Shown: piece after piece, positions 1 to 12,638 of the stretch
Layout: the number at the start of each line of letters is the position of its first letter
Position numbering within the stretch: position 1 is the first letter of the stretch
NCBI GenBank assembly: GCA_945643635.1
Contig: CALZFC010000252.1
Coordinates: 3,811,001 to 3,875,000 of the forward strand
Source: Allodiplogaster sudhausi
Lineage: Eukaryota > Nematoda > Chromadorea > Rhabditida > Diplogasteridae
Direction: 5' to 3'
Length of the DNA stretch: 64,000 nucleotides
Translations under genes and position numbers: made by a program
The notes under the pieces: generated by a model
Database searches by the model: none
What the model saw: only the letters and a program-made list of their open reading frames with translations
What the model was told of the DNA's origin: nothing

Positions 1-3000
1 AGTTGACTTTGTTTATTCCAAGAAGAGGCCACGCCATCCTATACTACAGTACCTTGCAGCAAATGCGAATCGAGTACGGTATCCGCCGAGTCGGCCGCAT
101 GCCGACTGCAGCTGCTTCTGCAGTTTCAGCGTCGCCTTCACATCACCCGTTGTGCGCATGTAAAGATCACCTGGGAGAGTTCATTATAATACTTCATTTA
201 AATCTTGCTATGGAGTCGAAAAGAACCTACAGACCGCTAACAGATAAAGGAGAGAAGAAAAAACAAATGAACGCAAAGATTTCACCGTTCAAGTCGGCAG
301 AAAGCACCCGATCTACTCTGCACACCAGCCAAGTCGATGGAGAAGGAACTGCTACTGAGCAGATCATCTCAAATATACATTATCAGATAATAGTGCCGGT
401 TTCAAGACCTACATTTTTTTAAAGAGCAACATCCTCACCTTTCTCATCAAAGTGTTGGCAATTGCCTCCTTCGGCAACCCATCAGTCCTCCCTTGTTCGT
501 GTTGCTGCTGAAGTTGTTCTTGCCAGGCAGTTCGACCCATGACAAGGAGACCTGTTGAGGACATCTTAGCAGGAGCACAGCTACGTTCCAGAGTTCAATC
601 ATGAATACCACTCTGTCCATCTAGTGGAGAACCATTACATTAAGAGAACCTCACCATTCAACTCGTCATCGTTAACGTCAACATGGAACTCTTCACTGAG
701 ACGACGTCCAGTGGAAGAATCGAAGAGAAACATTCGAACAAAAAGAGGCTCAATCTGAAAGGGAACTTTATTAATTTATCGGCAGGATAACGGAGAAATG
801 TAATCGAGAATACTAACAACTGAAGGAGATTGATATATTTTATAAAGGTATTTGCTTGCCTGTTGCACAAAAGTGTTTGACACGGGCAGTTTCATGTCTA
901 ACTTCCCGAATTCGATGGAGAATCTAAGAAGGATTCTTCTTTTGTCAAGACAGAAGACATATTTAAAGGAAGTATCCGACGAAAGAATACCGTATCTAAT
1001 AAAATTACGTTTCAAACTGTGCTAAACTCCCAACTGGATGAGCCTTTTTTGAGCGCCCGCTACAAAATTTCAAATTTGAAACGTATGTGTATCTAACCTC
1101 TCTCGACTTCTTTCATTGTCTCGCTTTTCTCTAACGTCTGTATCTCTCATCTCTTGGTGAAAATGGGGTGCTAAGTGGGCAAGACGGTCAGAGACTGCAT
1201 CTTCTTCCCACCCGTTGGCATTCCTTGCTTGGATTTGAGCATACACCGGGTGCATCGACAGAGACGTTTTCTACCGTATTCCATAAAACAAATGCAAATT
1301 TCTTGCTAAATACTGACTTTCGTAAAGCGGGACCACCTCTAATCGATCTTTTATGCCAGACTTGATCATATGGGAACATAAAAGAAGAAGTTATTTTTTC
1401 CTCGGATACTTCCTTTAAAGAAGAAAAACTATTTGTGTAAAAGAAACGTAAAGCGTACCGCGAGACAGGGATTTGGCCGCTTCCATTCCTCTTTCGCTCG
1501 AGAGGAGAACTTGGCTGGTAGACGGGAGAGAGAGTGACAGGAGTGGACGAGGAGGAGAGGGAGGGAGGAGAGAAACGAGATGAGGGCAGAAGAGAAGAGC
1601 GGTGACCACGGGGCTCAGAGACCGGCTGTAGGAAAGAGGCGTTCAAGTTAAGTTCAGCGTATAAATAAGTATTCGAACAGCAAGTCGATGATAGAGCGAG
1701 AAGATGTTTCTTCTGTCAACGATCGGCGGCTTCAACGCCTTCGCTACTGAAGTTTTCCCTCGCCAGGATGCCATATCGTGAGCTGAAGGATGTAGTCATT
1801 TCATTCTTAACCAGTTCATTCTCTTGTGAATGAAAAGGTTTAATATCAAAATACAGCATTAATCAATGCTTTATTTGTTTAAGGCATTAAAATGTATTCT
1901 GCCAACTCCTGCGACGAACCTGCATAGCTGTCCTCTGAATGGATGCTGTCTGCATCGGCAGTGCTCAGGTCAGAGCGCGCGAAACTTCTCTCTGCATTCA
2001 TAAGCACCGTTCATTCTCCCAATCCACAATTTCACTTCCACCATCCCCCATAAATATGGACTGCGGACACAGTCACGATCGCCACAACAATAAGCACGTA
2101 TGAAAAGAAGAACCTATTACAAATACGGTGACATTCATATTGATTTCTAAATTTAATTAATTAAAATCCTTCGAGATGAAAAAGAGGGGGCAACTAATGA
2201 AGCGAGAAATAAACGGTAAAGATGAATAGTAAACGACAAACCAGGGCATCCACAGATTGAAGAAGAGTCTCCACCGCCAGCAGAAGAAACGGAGACACAG
2301 TCAGCAGCTACAAATTTAGACAAGAGGGAGAGAGAACACGACAACCAAGGCATGCAAAAGGACACAGCGAGGGTACGGTAGCCATTCTCAAATGTCATTC
2401 ACTACTCACCAGCTTAAGCTGCAACAAGCTCTTTTGACCATCCCACTACCAGCTTATAGCTCTGCTACTTGCATGCAGTAATGGTGAATACAAATGCAGT
2501 CGCTTTACCTTTATCGGCAAGAGCAAGAGCCCTGTGAATTGTTTGTAGCCAATCTGCTAGCTCATATTGTTGTGTGTCAGCGCAGAAGGTCAGAGGTTTG
2601 CCCTTCTCTTCTCCTTCAGGACACGGCTCGATCTGAAATTCACATATTTTCCTTTAAAAAATATAGTGAAAACGTTTATTTTATCTGCGCAACAAGCTCT
2701 AAAAACACACGCTCCGAAAATAGACGTATCCAATAACAAACATAAGATGAATAGTGGTTATCACAACCAAGTGCAAAAAGATTAAATCTAAAATAAATTA
2801 AATGGAACCTCAAGCACTGTGCGCCCCTTCTTGGTAGCTCTGACTTGAGCCGAGTTTATGCGAATGAGAGTAGCCCTCGCCACTCCCACTGCCTTCTCTC
2901 CGGCAGTTGGTTGTGTTTTGTGCATCTCGAAGGCTATGCAGCCATCTTCCAGCCGCCGCAGCACACACCACCGACGCTTCTTCTCCGACTTCAACATTCA

Positions 3001-3848
3001 TCAGCTTAGTCTCATTGTTAGACCTCCAATCATCTTTCTTCACTTCTGCCTACATGCACTAGCAAGAACATTTTGCACTCACACAGCGAAAGTGAAAAAA
3101 ATATCACACATTATTTTCTTTCCAAAAAAATTCAGCCATTTTATCCGAAAAGGATTTTACTGCTCTGAAAATAATGTCCATGTTTTGCACAAAAGTTTCA
3201 TTATGATGGATTTTCTTCAAATACCTTGAGATTGTCCAGAAGACTCGGATCACTCTTGACAATGTGGAGAAAACCCTCTTTGATGACGTCATCCGAGAGG
3301 AAGAAGCCTTCTTCTGCCGCCTTCTCTTCCTCCAATGCCACATCCGATTCGAAGACCAGAGAAGGCAATGCCACATCTTGGTCGATCGAGGAACTGCCAT
3401 GTAGGAAACCGTTCAAGGACAGATAAATAAATAAAAACATATCAACACGCAACCAAAACAGCGTTGAAGTCAGTTCTTTCAGAGAGGCTTTTTAATAGAA
3501 AAAGAACGAACGAGCCGTGGAGTGTGTTGTAGTCTCCAGCGTACTCGTGGTAGCTGAAGGAGATGCATCGCTGGGGAGATGTGTACAATCGGAGCGCATC
3601 TCGGGTCAGCTGCCAGTTCGCCTGTCAAGAGATAAGATTACGCCGAGTCATCAAACAGCATATCATGTGCACACTTTGAAGTTAATACTCTTTTCTTCAC
3701 ACAGTCATTGGAAACCATTCCACAACGTACTTCTCGATGATCGGAAGGCAGAACATCCGGAACAGCAGTCACTGGCTCGAATGGAGTCGATGTCTCCTGA
3801 GCAACATTATAATACAACAATACTAAGTGAACTTATATGTATATATAC

Positions 3849-3880
<32 letters not shown>

Positions 3881-3881
3881 G

Positions 3882-3919
<38 letters not shown>

Positions 3920-4672
3920 TATATAACGCTGTATCGACAATATAAGTAATACAGAAACCTTGATGTCATCTCTCGGAAAGATGAGGAGATTACGGTGGGG
4001 ATCATTCTGGACAAAGCGAGTGTGCTTCGTGAAGAAGCTCTCATAGTCGTGGGGACGAGCGAGAGGAGCTTTTCGCTGAAAAATATAGAATTATTTCAAA
4101 TAGTATTTATTGTTTAACAGCTGAAAAGATCGACATAATTCTAAATCAAGCCAAAGCAACAATAAGAAAATGTAGAGAGTAAAAGCTTACGGTAGGATTA
4201 TGAGTGCTTATGACATTCCGTGCAACCTCGCGAGCTTCGCGAGCCAGGCCAGGACGGCCAATGCCGGCCGTGAATCTGGATTACGCTCCATTTATTACAT
4301 GGTCAAAGCCGAGCAGATGACACAACAAAAATCTTCTCAATATAACATACATTGTATGAGTTCAGAAAGCCTTAGACTAACTTGCGAAGATTCGACTGGC
4401 CGCCGTTAGTGCTTCGCTGTGCTGAAGAAGTCAAGGAGTCGCCCCCGAGAAGAGTCGAGGCTGTACTCGAGCCGCCAGAAGCAACCGAACTTCAAATAAA
4501 AAAAACTTATCATTTATACTTTTACAACAATCAAAGCTGACAGGAAAAGATAGTTAAATAAGAAAAAAAATATAAAAAAAATACAAGAGTGAGAATAAAA
4601 AATCGAAACCCACCGCCGATCATCGGTGTTGGTTGAACGGCCCGAGAGAGAGACGATTCCAAGACTCCGCAT
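1..4672 (-). CDS. DOCK-D (zizimin, DOCK9/10/11-like) guanine-nucleotide exchange factor, N-terminal part, cut by the left window edge
   Basis: Multi-exon gene read right to left. A possible first exon starts MRSLGIVSLSGR near 4672. The exon around 4190-4290 (FTAGIGRPGLAREAREV) and the exon 3959-4075 (RPHDYESFFTKHTRF, then LLIFPRDDI) match the conserved N-terminal block of zizimins before the PH domain. Exons near 3510-3610 (SFSYHEYAGDY) and 3230-3400 (acidic LPSLVFESDVALEEEK) continue it. A PH domain is split between about 2810-2995 (KKRRWCVLRRLEDG) and 2509-2632 (ELADWLQTIHRAL). After a poorly resolved linker (about 750-2000), exons at about 660-750 (IEPLFVRMFLFD, EEFHVDVND), 260-350 (WLVCRVDRVLSADL) and 60-170 (QSACGRLGGYRTRFAFAA) match the region ahead of the C2-like DHR1 domain. 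The family activates Cdc42/Rac through a C-terminal DHR2 domain, which lies outside the window. The PH domain and its position argue for DOCK-D rather than DOCK-C. Linker exons are uncertain. Confidence 0.85.
3838..3925. repeat. (AT)n/(TA)n microsatellite in a DOCK intron
   Basis: Nearly pure alternating A and T with occasional G or C, forming an almost self-complementary tract inside the intron next to the exon at 3959-4075. Confidence 0.95.
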
Positions 4673-6080
4673 ACATGCACAGCAGCCTAAACATGAGAGG
4701 GTTGCCATTGCAAATAACAGAAAGAGTCAGGGAAAGGCGAGAATGGCGACGATGACACATTCTGACAAGCGGAATAAGCAGTCGAAATATGCGTCGGCGG
4801 AAGTTGAACATACAATAAAGGGGAACAACAGCATTCCAAATAACAATATTAAAAAAAACCACCTCACATGCTATATGAACATGCGACACGGCTTTTACCG
4901 TTCCGCGATATTAAACATTTGGATTCTACTTCGCAGTATTCGGCATAAATCGCTACGTTCTCCTCCACGGTTGCTAAAGAAAATAGTATTGGTCTCTTTT
5001 TCACGACTAAAAATATAGCTAATGTATACAGTGAACGGGTCATGCAAGTAGAATTGCGAACACTGCGGAGCGAGAGAGGTGCTGACTAATTTCTTTCATA
5101 TCTCTCAACTAACAGAAAAAGAAATAACAAATGGTCGATTGCTCATGTTTTCTCCGATGGCGCTCGAGGGTAGAAAAAGCGAAGAATGGCGTAAAATGCA
5201 TTGAATTTGAAGGGGTCTAAAAGGGGCGCGCACTGCAGGCAACAGCGGAGCACTCCACTTTAGTCGATCACTTACCCGACACTCCCTACCAATTCTTCCT
5301 CCCCATCTCTTCTGACTGACAACCCACCATCTTTCTAACCCGCCGTCTGAATCTCTTCTCTCTTTGTCTCCCTCTCTGTGCCTCTCTCTCTCTCTCTCTC
5401 TCTCCCTTTCTCCTTAATTTGCACCCCAAGTGCCGGACACAGCCTGTCAATCATGTCGTGCTGTTCGGCTCTCGGTGGTTAGCGAATTATCCCATGAGCA
5501 AGAATAATCCTTTTACGCCTTCATCCACACTTCTCGTTCAGAAGCCGTGCTATATCTGCCAAGACCCGCCACTCTGATCTACAAACTTGTTGATCGCCAT
5601 CCATCATTCCTAAATACTCATAATTATTTTCCTGCTTAGTCTCACCCCGGTTCTCTTCTTTCTACTCATTCCCTAAATAATGTACGAGTAGCAGAGAAAG
5701 GGAACACGACGAAAGCTAACCTCAGAATAGAGCCGGCAGTGCAAAAAAGTCTCACAAACTCCAGCTTGACTGGGATCGGTGCTATCTTAGTTATGGGTAG
5801 GAGCAAAATCTGGGACAACCATCAAACGACAACAAATCCTATGAGTGAACGCAAACGTAGCAAAAGGGAATAACATTTCCTTTCGATTAGACAAACTCGC
5901 TAGATGGGACAACGGCCGTTAACGGCAACTACTGAGAAGCAACTTTTTTTTTGAGCACGAGGCCAGAAATTCGACCGGCTTTCAGTTAAGAACTATAAGT
6001 AAATTACCAAAAAGAAGAAAATTTTACGTAAAATATGATCACATACTCTGTGGCCGTATCCATAAATACGAAAACAAATT
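4673..6080. other. Intergenic region without a recognised gene
   Basis: Upstream of the proposed DOCK start. I see a (CT)n tract at about 5381-5406 and otherwise mixed sequence. No reading frame here resembles a known family, and the open frames are short and lack splice context. Confidence 0.6.
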
Positions 6081-6790
6081 TGATTGATTGATTTATTTAC
6101 GTGCTGCTGCCACGTGTTAATGAATGAAGGTATGTGTATGAGTGATAAAGCAATGCATGATATGGTATACATGAGAAGATACAGTACAGTATATATGAGC
6201 ATCATACAGTATATATGGGCTGTTGTAATGGGGTCGCAGATGGGGAGGAGAGGGAGGAGGGAGATGAGTGCTTGGCCAAGCTGTTGAATGCTTTCGCGGA
6301 TCTGATGAAAAACGAATGGTTACGAACGGAGGAGCGAGTGGACGGGTAAGCAAGGAGGAAGGAAAGGCCGCGAGTACGTGAGTTACGAAAATGGAAATAA
6401 TGGGGAACGCGATCAGAGATACGCCTGTAGCCAAATACAAGACGACGCGCAAGTGTAAAATCAGATTGTTGTCTACGAGATAAGAGAGAGGGGAGGGAGA
6501 GAGCCTTGTTACGGGTAGCAGGGTTAGGAATATCAGCGCGATTGCTGTAACCAAAACAACGGCGGTAAATAAAACGGGTAAAATAGTTCTGGATGCGTTC
6601 TAGACGAAGGATATCTTTCTTGAGCCGGGGAGAAAAGACAATGGAGGAGGATTCGAGCAAAGGGCGAATATACAGGGTATAAGCGGAAACAAGGGCGTCC
6701 TTGTTTTTGGAACGGAAATTGCGGTCAGGTTCCAAGCTATCCGCCTTAAACAAAATGCTCAATCCTACCGTACTTTAGCTAAAAAAATTG
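6081..6790 (-). mobile_element. 5'-truncated non-LTR retrotransposon (LINE), C-terminal reverse-transcriptase end and 3' tail
   Basis: A minus-strand frame of about 186 codons (6202-6762) shows the usual C-terminal end of CR1/Jockey-like LINE proteins. It has LYIRPLLESSSIVFSP, then LKKDILRLERIQNYFTR, then NKALSLPSLLSRRQQSDF, then SRTRGLSFLL and IRSAKAFNSLAKH, followed by a stop. The catalytic RT core is missing, as expected for 5' truncation. The 3' end runs CACGTG... GTAAATAA and finishes in a short (ATCA)n repeat at about 6081-6098. A related copy lies in the beta-tubulin intron at 14183-14910. The superfamily is inferred from layout only. Confidence 0.85.
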
Positions 6791-7251
6791 GCACTCGGCC
6801 AATTTCATCGTCCCGCGCTTTTAACAAATAAGAAAAATTCAAATATATTTGAACGCGCTTCATCAAACTGAGTATCGAAAGAGTGACATCCGTAGAGGAT
6901 CGCTTTTGGAGGACCGTGCATTCTCCTGTTTTGGTTCTGTTCCTCACCTCTGTTTTTAGCATGAACTCGTTCGTCTGCTGCTTACACTGTACTCATTGAT
7001 ATACATTACATTCCTTATCTGTTCTCCATCGAGCTCTGCACTTATTCTTGCCATTTACCCTATCCTTTTCATAAATCCTGGGACCTCCTGCTTCCTCGTT
7101 GTCCCTGTCTCCCTTTTTCTTGTTTCCCGGGTGATCGCACTAGGAGTGAATTGCATATTCATCTTCGCTCGTTCCATCCGTGCCTCGTTGCATAGTAGCT
7201 AACACAATTCACCCCTTTTCGACTCTTTCTCTTCAGATGATGTTCTTTCTC

Positions 7252-7293
<42 letters not shown>

Positions 7294-7486
7294 TCTCGAT
7301 CTCTCTCTTTCGCGTTCTTACATTCTCACGACCTTAAGCACTTTCCCTAACGTGCCACCGTTTTTGACGGAAGACGATTTGCAAGCGTGGGAATCGACAA
7401 GTTCGTCGTCAATCCATTCTTGTGATTTCTATTTTGTTTTGGTCTCATTTTTTCTCACGATTTGTATTCCTCATTCCGGTTCTAGA

Positions 7487-7530
<44 letters not shown>

Positions 7531-8613
7531 TCCCGCTCTCTCTTTCTCTCGCTCGCTATCTCTCTCTCTCACTCCTTGTTTCTCTTTCTATCTCGCTCTC
7601 TTCCTTTGTGTATGCTCTTGTCTTTCGTGCACACTTGCTTTCTAAATGCCCACTTGTCTCCTTCCACATTGGTTTTCGCAGCGGGTCTTCAACGGTGGGG
7701 AAAACTTTCCTTCCACGGGCTGGCACAGCTGATTGCACGGCTATTCAGCCCATAATAAAACCGTTCATCACTATGCATTGAATCATGGCAACGGGTAAGT
7801 GGGCGGAGCCTGCCTGTACGCAGCCAAAATCGCATTTTTTTATGCGCGAAATTCCAATGCGGGAAATTCAAAGCTGGTTCGGGGCCGTCGGTTATCATAG
7901 GACCGCGTTTTGTCAGTTGCTAAAAGTTACCATACCACGGCAGCATTGGCTCAAGCAACCGCGGTTACGCGTTGCGGTCTTTTCAAGGAGCTGCGTATTG
8001 GCGTGACCATTTTTGATGACCGGGTTTGAATGGGCGTGTGATTGGAAACTTCCTCAAGATAGAAATGACAAATCAGACTTGTTGGTGGTATTTAAAAAGT
8101 TAAAAAGTTTTTTTTTAAGGGCATGCCAACCGTGAACGAAGAGATAAGATTGTGGAACAATAGGATTAGGAGTGGCACGCCAACAGAGTAGTTCACCTTT
8201 TTGGATGGCTGTTCGATCTTTTCATTATGTTGATTGTAAATTTTCTCGCCTCTTTCAGTCCAGTTGGCAGTGCAAGCATTCCGCTCACTTCACCCTTTCC
8301 CCTAAACCCCTTCCCAATAGCTGCGGTGTGCTTTGCCAAATATTGGTCGCCTTTTCCCTCTTCCAACCTCGTTGTGTTTGGCATCGTCCTTTCTTTAGAG
8401 GAAATGGATGTCTCTTACTCTCCCAGGAAAGCTCGCACCATCATGGAGCATACACAAATACACAGTCTCCAACTGATGCTCTCGCTTCTCTTATCCCCAC
8501 TATTTCTCTCTCCCACTCTAACTCTCACTCTCTTCTCCCTATTATTTCTCTCTCCCACCCTCTCTAGCTCACTCCCACCCTCTCTCCTTCTCTCACCTTC
8601 TTTCCCCACCCTC

Positions 8614-8665
<52 letters not shown>

Positions 8666-8716
8666 CCCTCACCTATTCTAGAGACGTTCGTGTGCTCAAA
8701 CCGCACAGTACCTCTC

Positions 8717-8755
<39 letters not shown>

Positions 8756-9536
8756 GCTCTCTCTCACTCTCTATCCCTATCTCTCCCTTCCTCTTCTCTC
8801 GCTTTTCCTTTTTTCTCTTTCCCCAATGCTCTCCTTCTTGTTGGCCTAGTTCCCATTTTACTTCAAATTACTTTCATTCTCTCGCTCTCTCTCTCTCTCT
8901 CCCTCTTGTTAGCTTTCCCGTGTCACAATCTTTTCGTTCTTTCGTTCTTTTCGACTTGCCTGTGTTTAGTTCTAAACTGTCATACTCTTTTAGTCATCAT
9001 TGATAGAGATGTCTCCTGAAGATATAGTATTGCCAAACAATTTCAATCTTGCTGATCGATTTTGTCAACTTTGCAGTACAGAATCCCTCCGGAACGCTTC
9101 TTCTGTTAACGTTTTTTATGTTTCCTTTATTTATTGAAAGTCTCTTTCGTAATAACCTTGATTTTTGTAATCAATTTTTAGTATTCTTGCGGTGGACTAA
9201 TAAGCACTGTTGAGAACATAGAAAAACAGGATGGGGAAGGGATTTAGAACCCGGAAAGATGAGTGGCTTTGGGTGAAATCAGAGTTTCTGATAGAAAGTT
9301 CGTCAAAAATGTCATAAGATAGAGGGGGCACCAATATTAGGATGGAGTTGTCAAACCGCTAGTACATTTTTTCCAATGCTACTGCCTTTCACATGCTCTA
9401 TTGGACTTTGGTTATGTTCCTTGTTCTCTTCAACTTTATCCTGTCTCTGAAAAATGGTGTGATTTCTTCTCTTTATCGCTCTCGCTCTCTCTGCTTCTTT
9501 CATTCCTTTCTTTCCTTCATCCGTATAATCTTGTCC

Positions 9537-9581
<45 letters not shown>

Positions 9582-9746
9582 CCTAATCTCTCTAGCAGGA
9601 ATATCATGCGCGATGAATTTCTGGGCTCTTTGTCAGCCGCACTGCAGAGAATCATGATATCTCTCTTCCCTTTGGCCTCGCTTGATCTGGTCAAAGCAAG
9701 TTTGCCACACGGAGAGGTCTTCATGCCGCTGTACCTCACATGGCAA

Positions 9747-9794
<48 letters not shown>

Positions 9795-9914
9795 GTCTCT
9801 CTGTGTGTGTGTGTGTCTCTCTCTCCATCTACCCGCTCTCTCTCTCCCCCTCTCTGCCATGCTTCTCATGTCGCTCGAATGTTTTCTCCCCTCCATTTCA
9901 TTAACTGTTTCAGT
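6791..9914. other. Intergenic, CT-satellite-rich region upstream of the ORP gene
   Basis: Long (CT)n-type tracts lie at about 7255-7290, 7492-7590, 8610-8665, 8715-8790, 8880-8905, 9538-9578 and 9749-9800. Between them are short open stretches (for example around 7352-7420, 7680-7780 and 9600-9740) that could be upstream ORP exons, but I find no domain similarity or consistent splice chain for them. Confidence 0.6.
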
Positions 9915-10321
9915 GGCCGAGATGAAGAAGAAGGGAGGGAGCGACGGATGTCCAGAGTGCCATCTGGTGGATCTGCATCGACCAATCTCGCTATCCCCTG
10001 GCCAGAGGTTTTCTTGTTTGCTATAATACCAATTTCGATAATCTTTTGCTGAAAAGTCGTGATATTTATCCGATGTCAAAGGATCGCTTTATTATTTTTA
10101 CGGTTTGATGAGACAGAGTGAAGTTGGTCCTCCTGTCTCACATCTGATACTCATTCCTACAGGACAAAGTTGCCAGCTGAATTCCCTCCACGCCATGGAT
10201 ACAACATCTGGGAGATTATCCGACCGAATTTGGGCAAGGTTGGTGCCATCGTTTCTTCACTTATTTTATTTTTCCCCTCTTCTTTTTGTCTCTTTTTCCC
10301 TTTGCATTCTCTCTCCCTCTT

Positions 10322-10362
<41 letters not shown>

Positions 10363-12638
10363 TCAGGATTTCTCTCGTTTCCGTGTGCCGGTGACTTTCA
10401 ACGAGCCGATGTCAATGCTGCAGCGATTGGCAGAGTCTTACATGTCTTACGCTGAGCTGCTTATTTCTGCTTCAACGAAGAAAGACCCTCTCGAGCGATT
10501 CGAGGTGTTCTTTTTCTTTTGTTCTATAAAAAAAACTTCTTTTTTGGTCTACCTTTCACGAGAGATGTAATTCCCTTGTATTCCCATATCTTTTCAGCTC
10601 GTGTGTGCCTACGTTCTCTCTGGCATGACTTCCAACAAGAATCGCCTCACGAAGCCCTTCAACCCGCTGCTTCTGGAGACTTTTGAGTTGGAGAGGTCAG
10701 CTATTCTTCTTTACGTTCAACTCCTTTTGCACTATTTCAAGAAGAAATATAACTTCAGGCTTTCCCTTAGCATCTACTTTAATATTTATATTACGATTAT
10801 GCTTCCTAATTTATTTAAAGTTTATAGTGGTTTCCAACATCTCTTGTTTCCGGTGTCTTTAGCTGTATTTCTCTGTGTTTTACAGAGAAGGCGTCCGCTT
10901 CGTGGCCGAGCAGGTCTCCCACCACCCGCCAGTCTCAGCCTTCCATGTCGAAGGGCCGGGGTTCGTTCTCTCTGGCAGCGTCTCTCCAAAGGTCTCTTTT
11001 AGAATCTCATCCTTCATCACTCCTTTTCACAGAGAGAGACAACTCTCTGTTCCACAATCAACTCAAATTAAGAACTCTCAACAACTTTTTTTTCTAGCTT
11101 TCTTTCTGGATCAACAGACTTATTTGTGCACCAACTTCTAGCGTCCAGCTCACATTTACCAAGTTAGTGCTCGCCATTTCGCCGATACCGCATGTCCGAT
11201 TCCTCTGTTCCTCTAACTCTTGGTCGTCGTTGCACTCTCTCTCTTCTCTCTCTATCTCTCCTCTCGCGCTCTCTCATATCTCTCTCTCCCTCTTTCTCTC
11301 TCTCCTAATTTCTTTCTCACTTACTTTGCAGTCTGAATGAGTCGTACTCCTGGGATGTGCCTAACTGTGCGATCTATAACATCATGTTCGGAAAGCTGTA
11401 CATGAACGCGGTCAGTTTCACTTCCTTTCGTGTGAATCAAGAGTTTATGAAACAATGTTCATAAGCTAATTTGTTAAGTAATACGTCTATAAGATCTTTA
11501 GACCGGAACACTCACGATTCACGCTTCATCTGGAAACTACGAGGCGAAGTTATCATTCGATGGTGGAAACGGCTGGGACTTCAAGAATCTTGATGTCCAC
11601 GTGGATGGTTTCATCTCTCGGGGGTACGATAGGACTGAGAAGGCATTAGTGTAGATCATTCGAGGGATTGACTGATACTTCTGAATCTTCAGAAGAGAAC
11701 GACTCCGCGCAATCTACGGCAACTGGTCACAATTCATCGCGAGCTGCGATTCGAACAAGTTCAAGGAGTGCCTCCCCGCCTACCAGAAGCTCTTCCTTAA
11801 CAACGTTAACGAGGTGATGTCTGGTTCTCACTTTTTGTCACCTTCAGAAGAAGTAGATCATTCATTCTGACGTCATGCATCAACTTGCAGCAGGAGAAGG
11901 CGCCCCTCGTCGCAGGCTCTAAGATCCTCTGGGTGGCTCATCGCATGCCAGAGAGACATGAAATGGTTAGGTCCACGAATGATATGAGTACCGCTAGTTC
12001 CGCGAAGTTCTGGTCACTGAACTTTAGATGTGCAACTTCACATACGTTGGGCTGTCCCTGAATGAGTTGTCTCCTACTCTTGCTCCTCTTCTCCCTCCGA
12101 CGGACTCGCGACTTCGCCAAGACATTGTCCTCCTAGAGCAGGGGCGCAATGGTAATCTTTGGACCGTTCTCAAGTGTTGAATCATTTGAACATATGTCAT
12201 TTGCTTGAACAAAAAGAAGCTGTTGCTTTTGAAGAAGAGGCAGAACACGAGAAGGATGTGCTTGAGAAGGCGCAGCGACAGCGGCGGGCGGATGGAATTG
12301 CGGAGAAGCCACGGTAACATTCCATTCTCTTCTACTGAGCAAGGATGATCATTCATCAGATATATAATCAGCTGTACCGCGTCTGCATTTGCAGCAATTA
12401 TAACCATTTCTAAATGAAGATGACTAATATTAGCTGAATCCTCCCCTTCAGATGGTTCTCCCTCGATTCCGCAGGGCGCTGGAAGTTCGGCGGCACCTAC
12501 TGGTCTCGCGATTTTGCTGCCTGCGACCGGATTCTCGGAGACCGGCCGCGAATTGCGAAAGGACAGGAGCAAGGGAAGAACAGCAACATTGACAGCGGAT
12601 GCTCACGGTCTTCTAGCAGCTCATCACACTCCTCATAG
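9915..12638 (+). CDS. Oxysterol-binding protein-related protein (ORP/OSBPL family), lipid-transfer domain
   Basis: Exons on the plus strand encode an OSBP-related domain. The exon 9915-10007 ends in the first two bases of an Arg codon that is completed by the exon at 10163, giving RTKLPAEFPP, the usual domain start. Further exons are at 10163-10238, 10367-10504 (FNEPMSMLQRLAE), 10598-10695 (KPFNPLLLETFE) and 10886-10991. The last carries the family fingerprint EQVSHHPPVSAF near 10908. Later exons give YNIMFGKLYM, GNGWDFKNLDV and a C-terminal WKFGGTYWSRDF block, then a Ser-rich tail ending in a stop at 12636-12638. These proteins bind sterols or phosphoinositides and exchange them at membrane contact sites. 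No PH domain or FFAT motif is visible, so either this is a short ORP or the 5' exons lie in the repeat-rich region to the left. The small exon near 11145 is unresolved. Confidence 0.9.
10318..10362 (+). repeat. (CT)n tract adjoining an ORP 3' splice site
   Basis: Pure CT repeat ending directly in CCCTTCAG ahead of the exon at 10367. It acts as, or replaces, the polypyrimidine tract of that intron. A looser CT tract (about 11226-11310) precedes the next-but-two acceptor in the same gene. Confidence 0.9.

Noticed and set aside
8227..9019. Long Ser/Leu-rich open frames on the plus strand
   Set aside because: They are translations of (CT)n microsatellites. All frames of such tracts stay open, and there is no non-repeat protein sequence.
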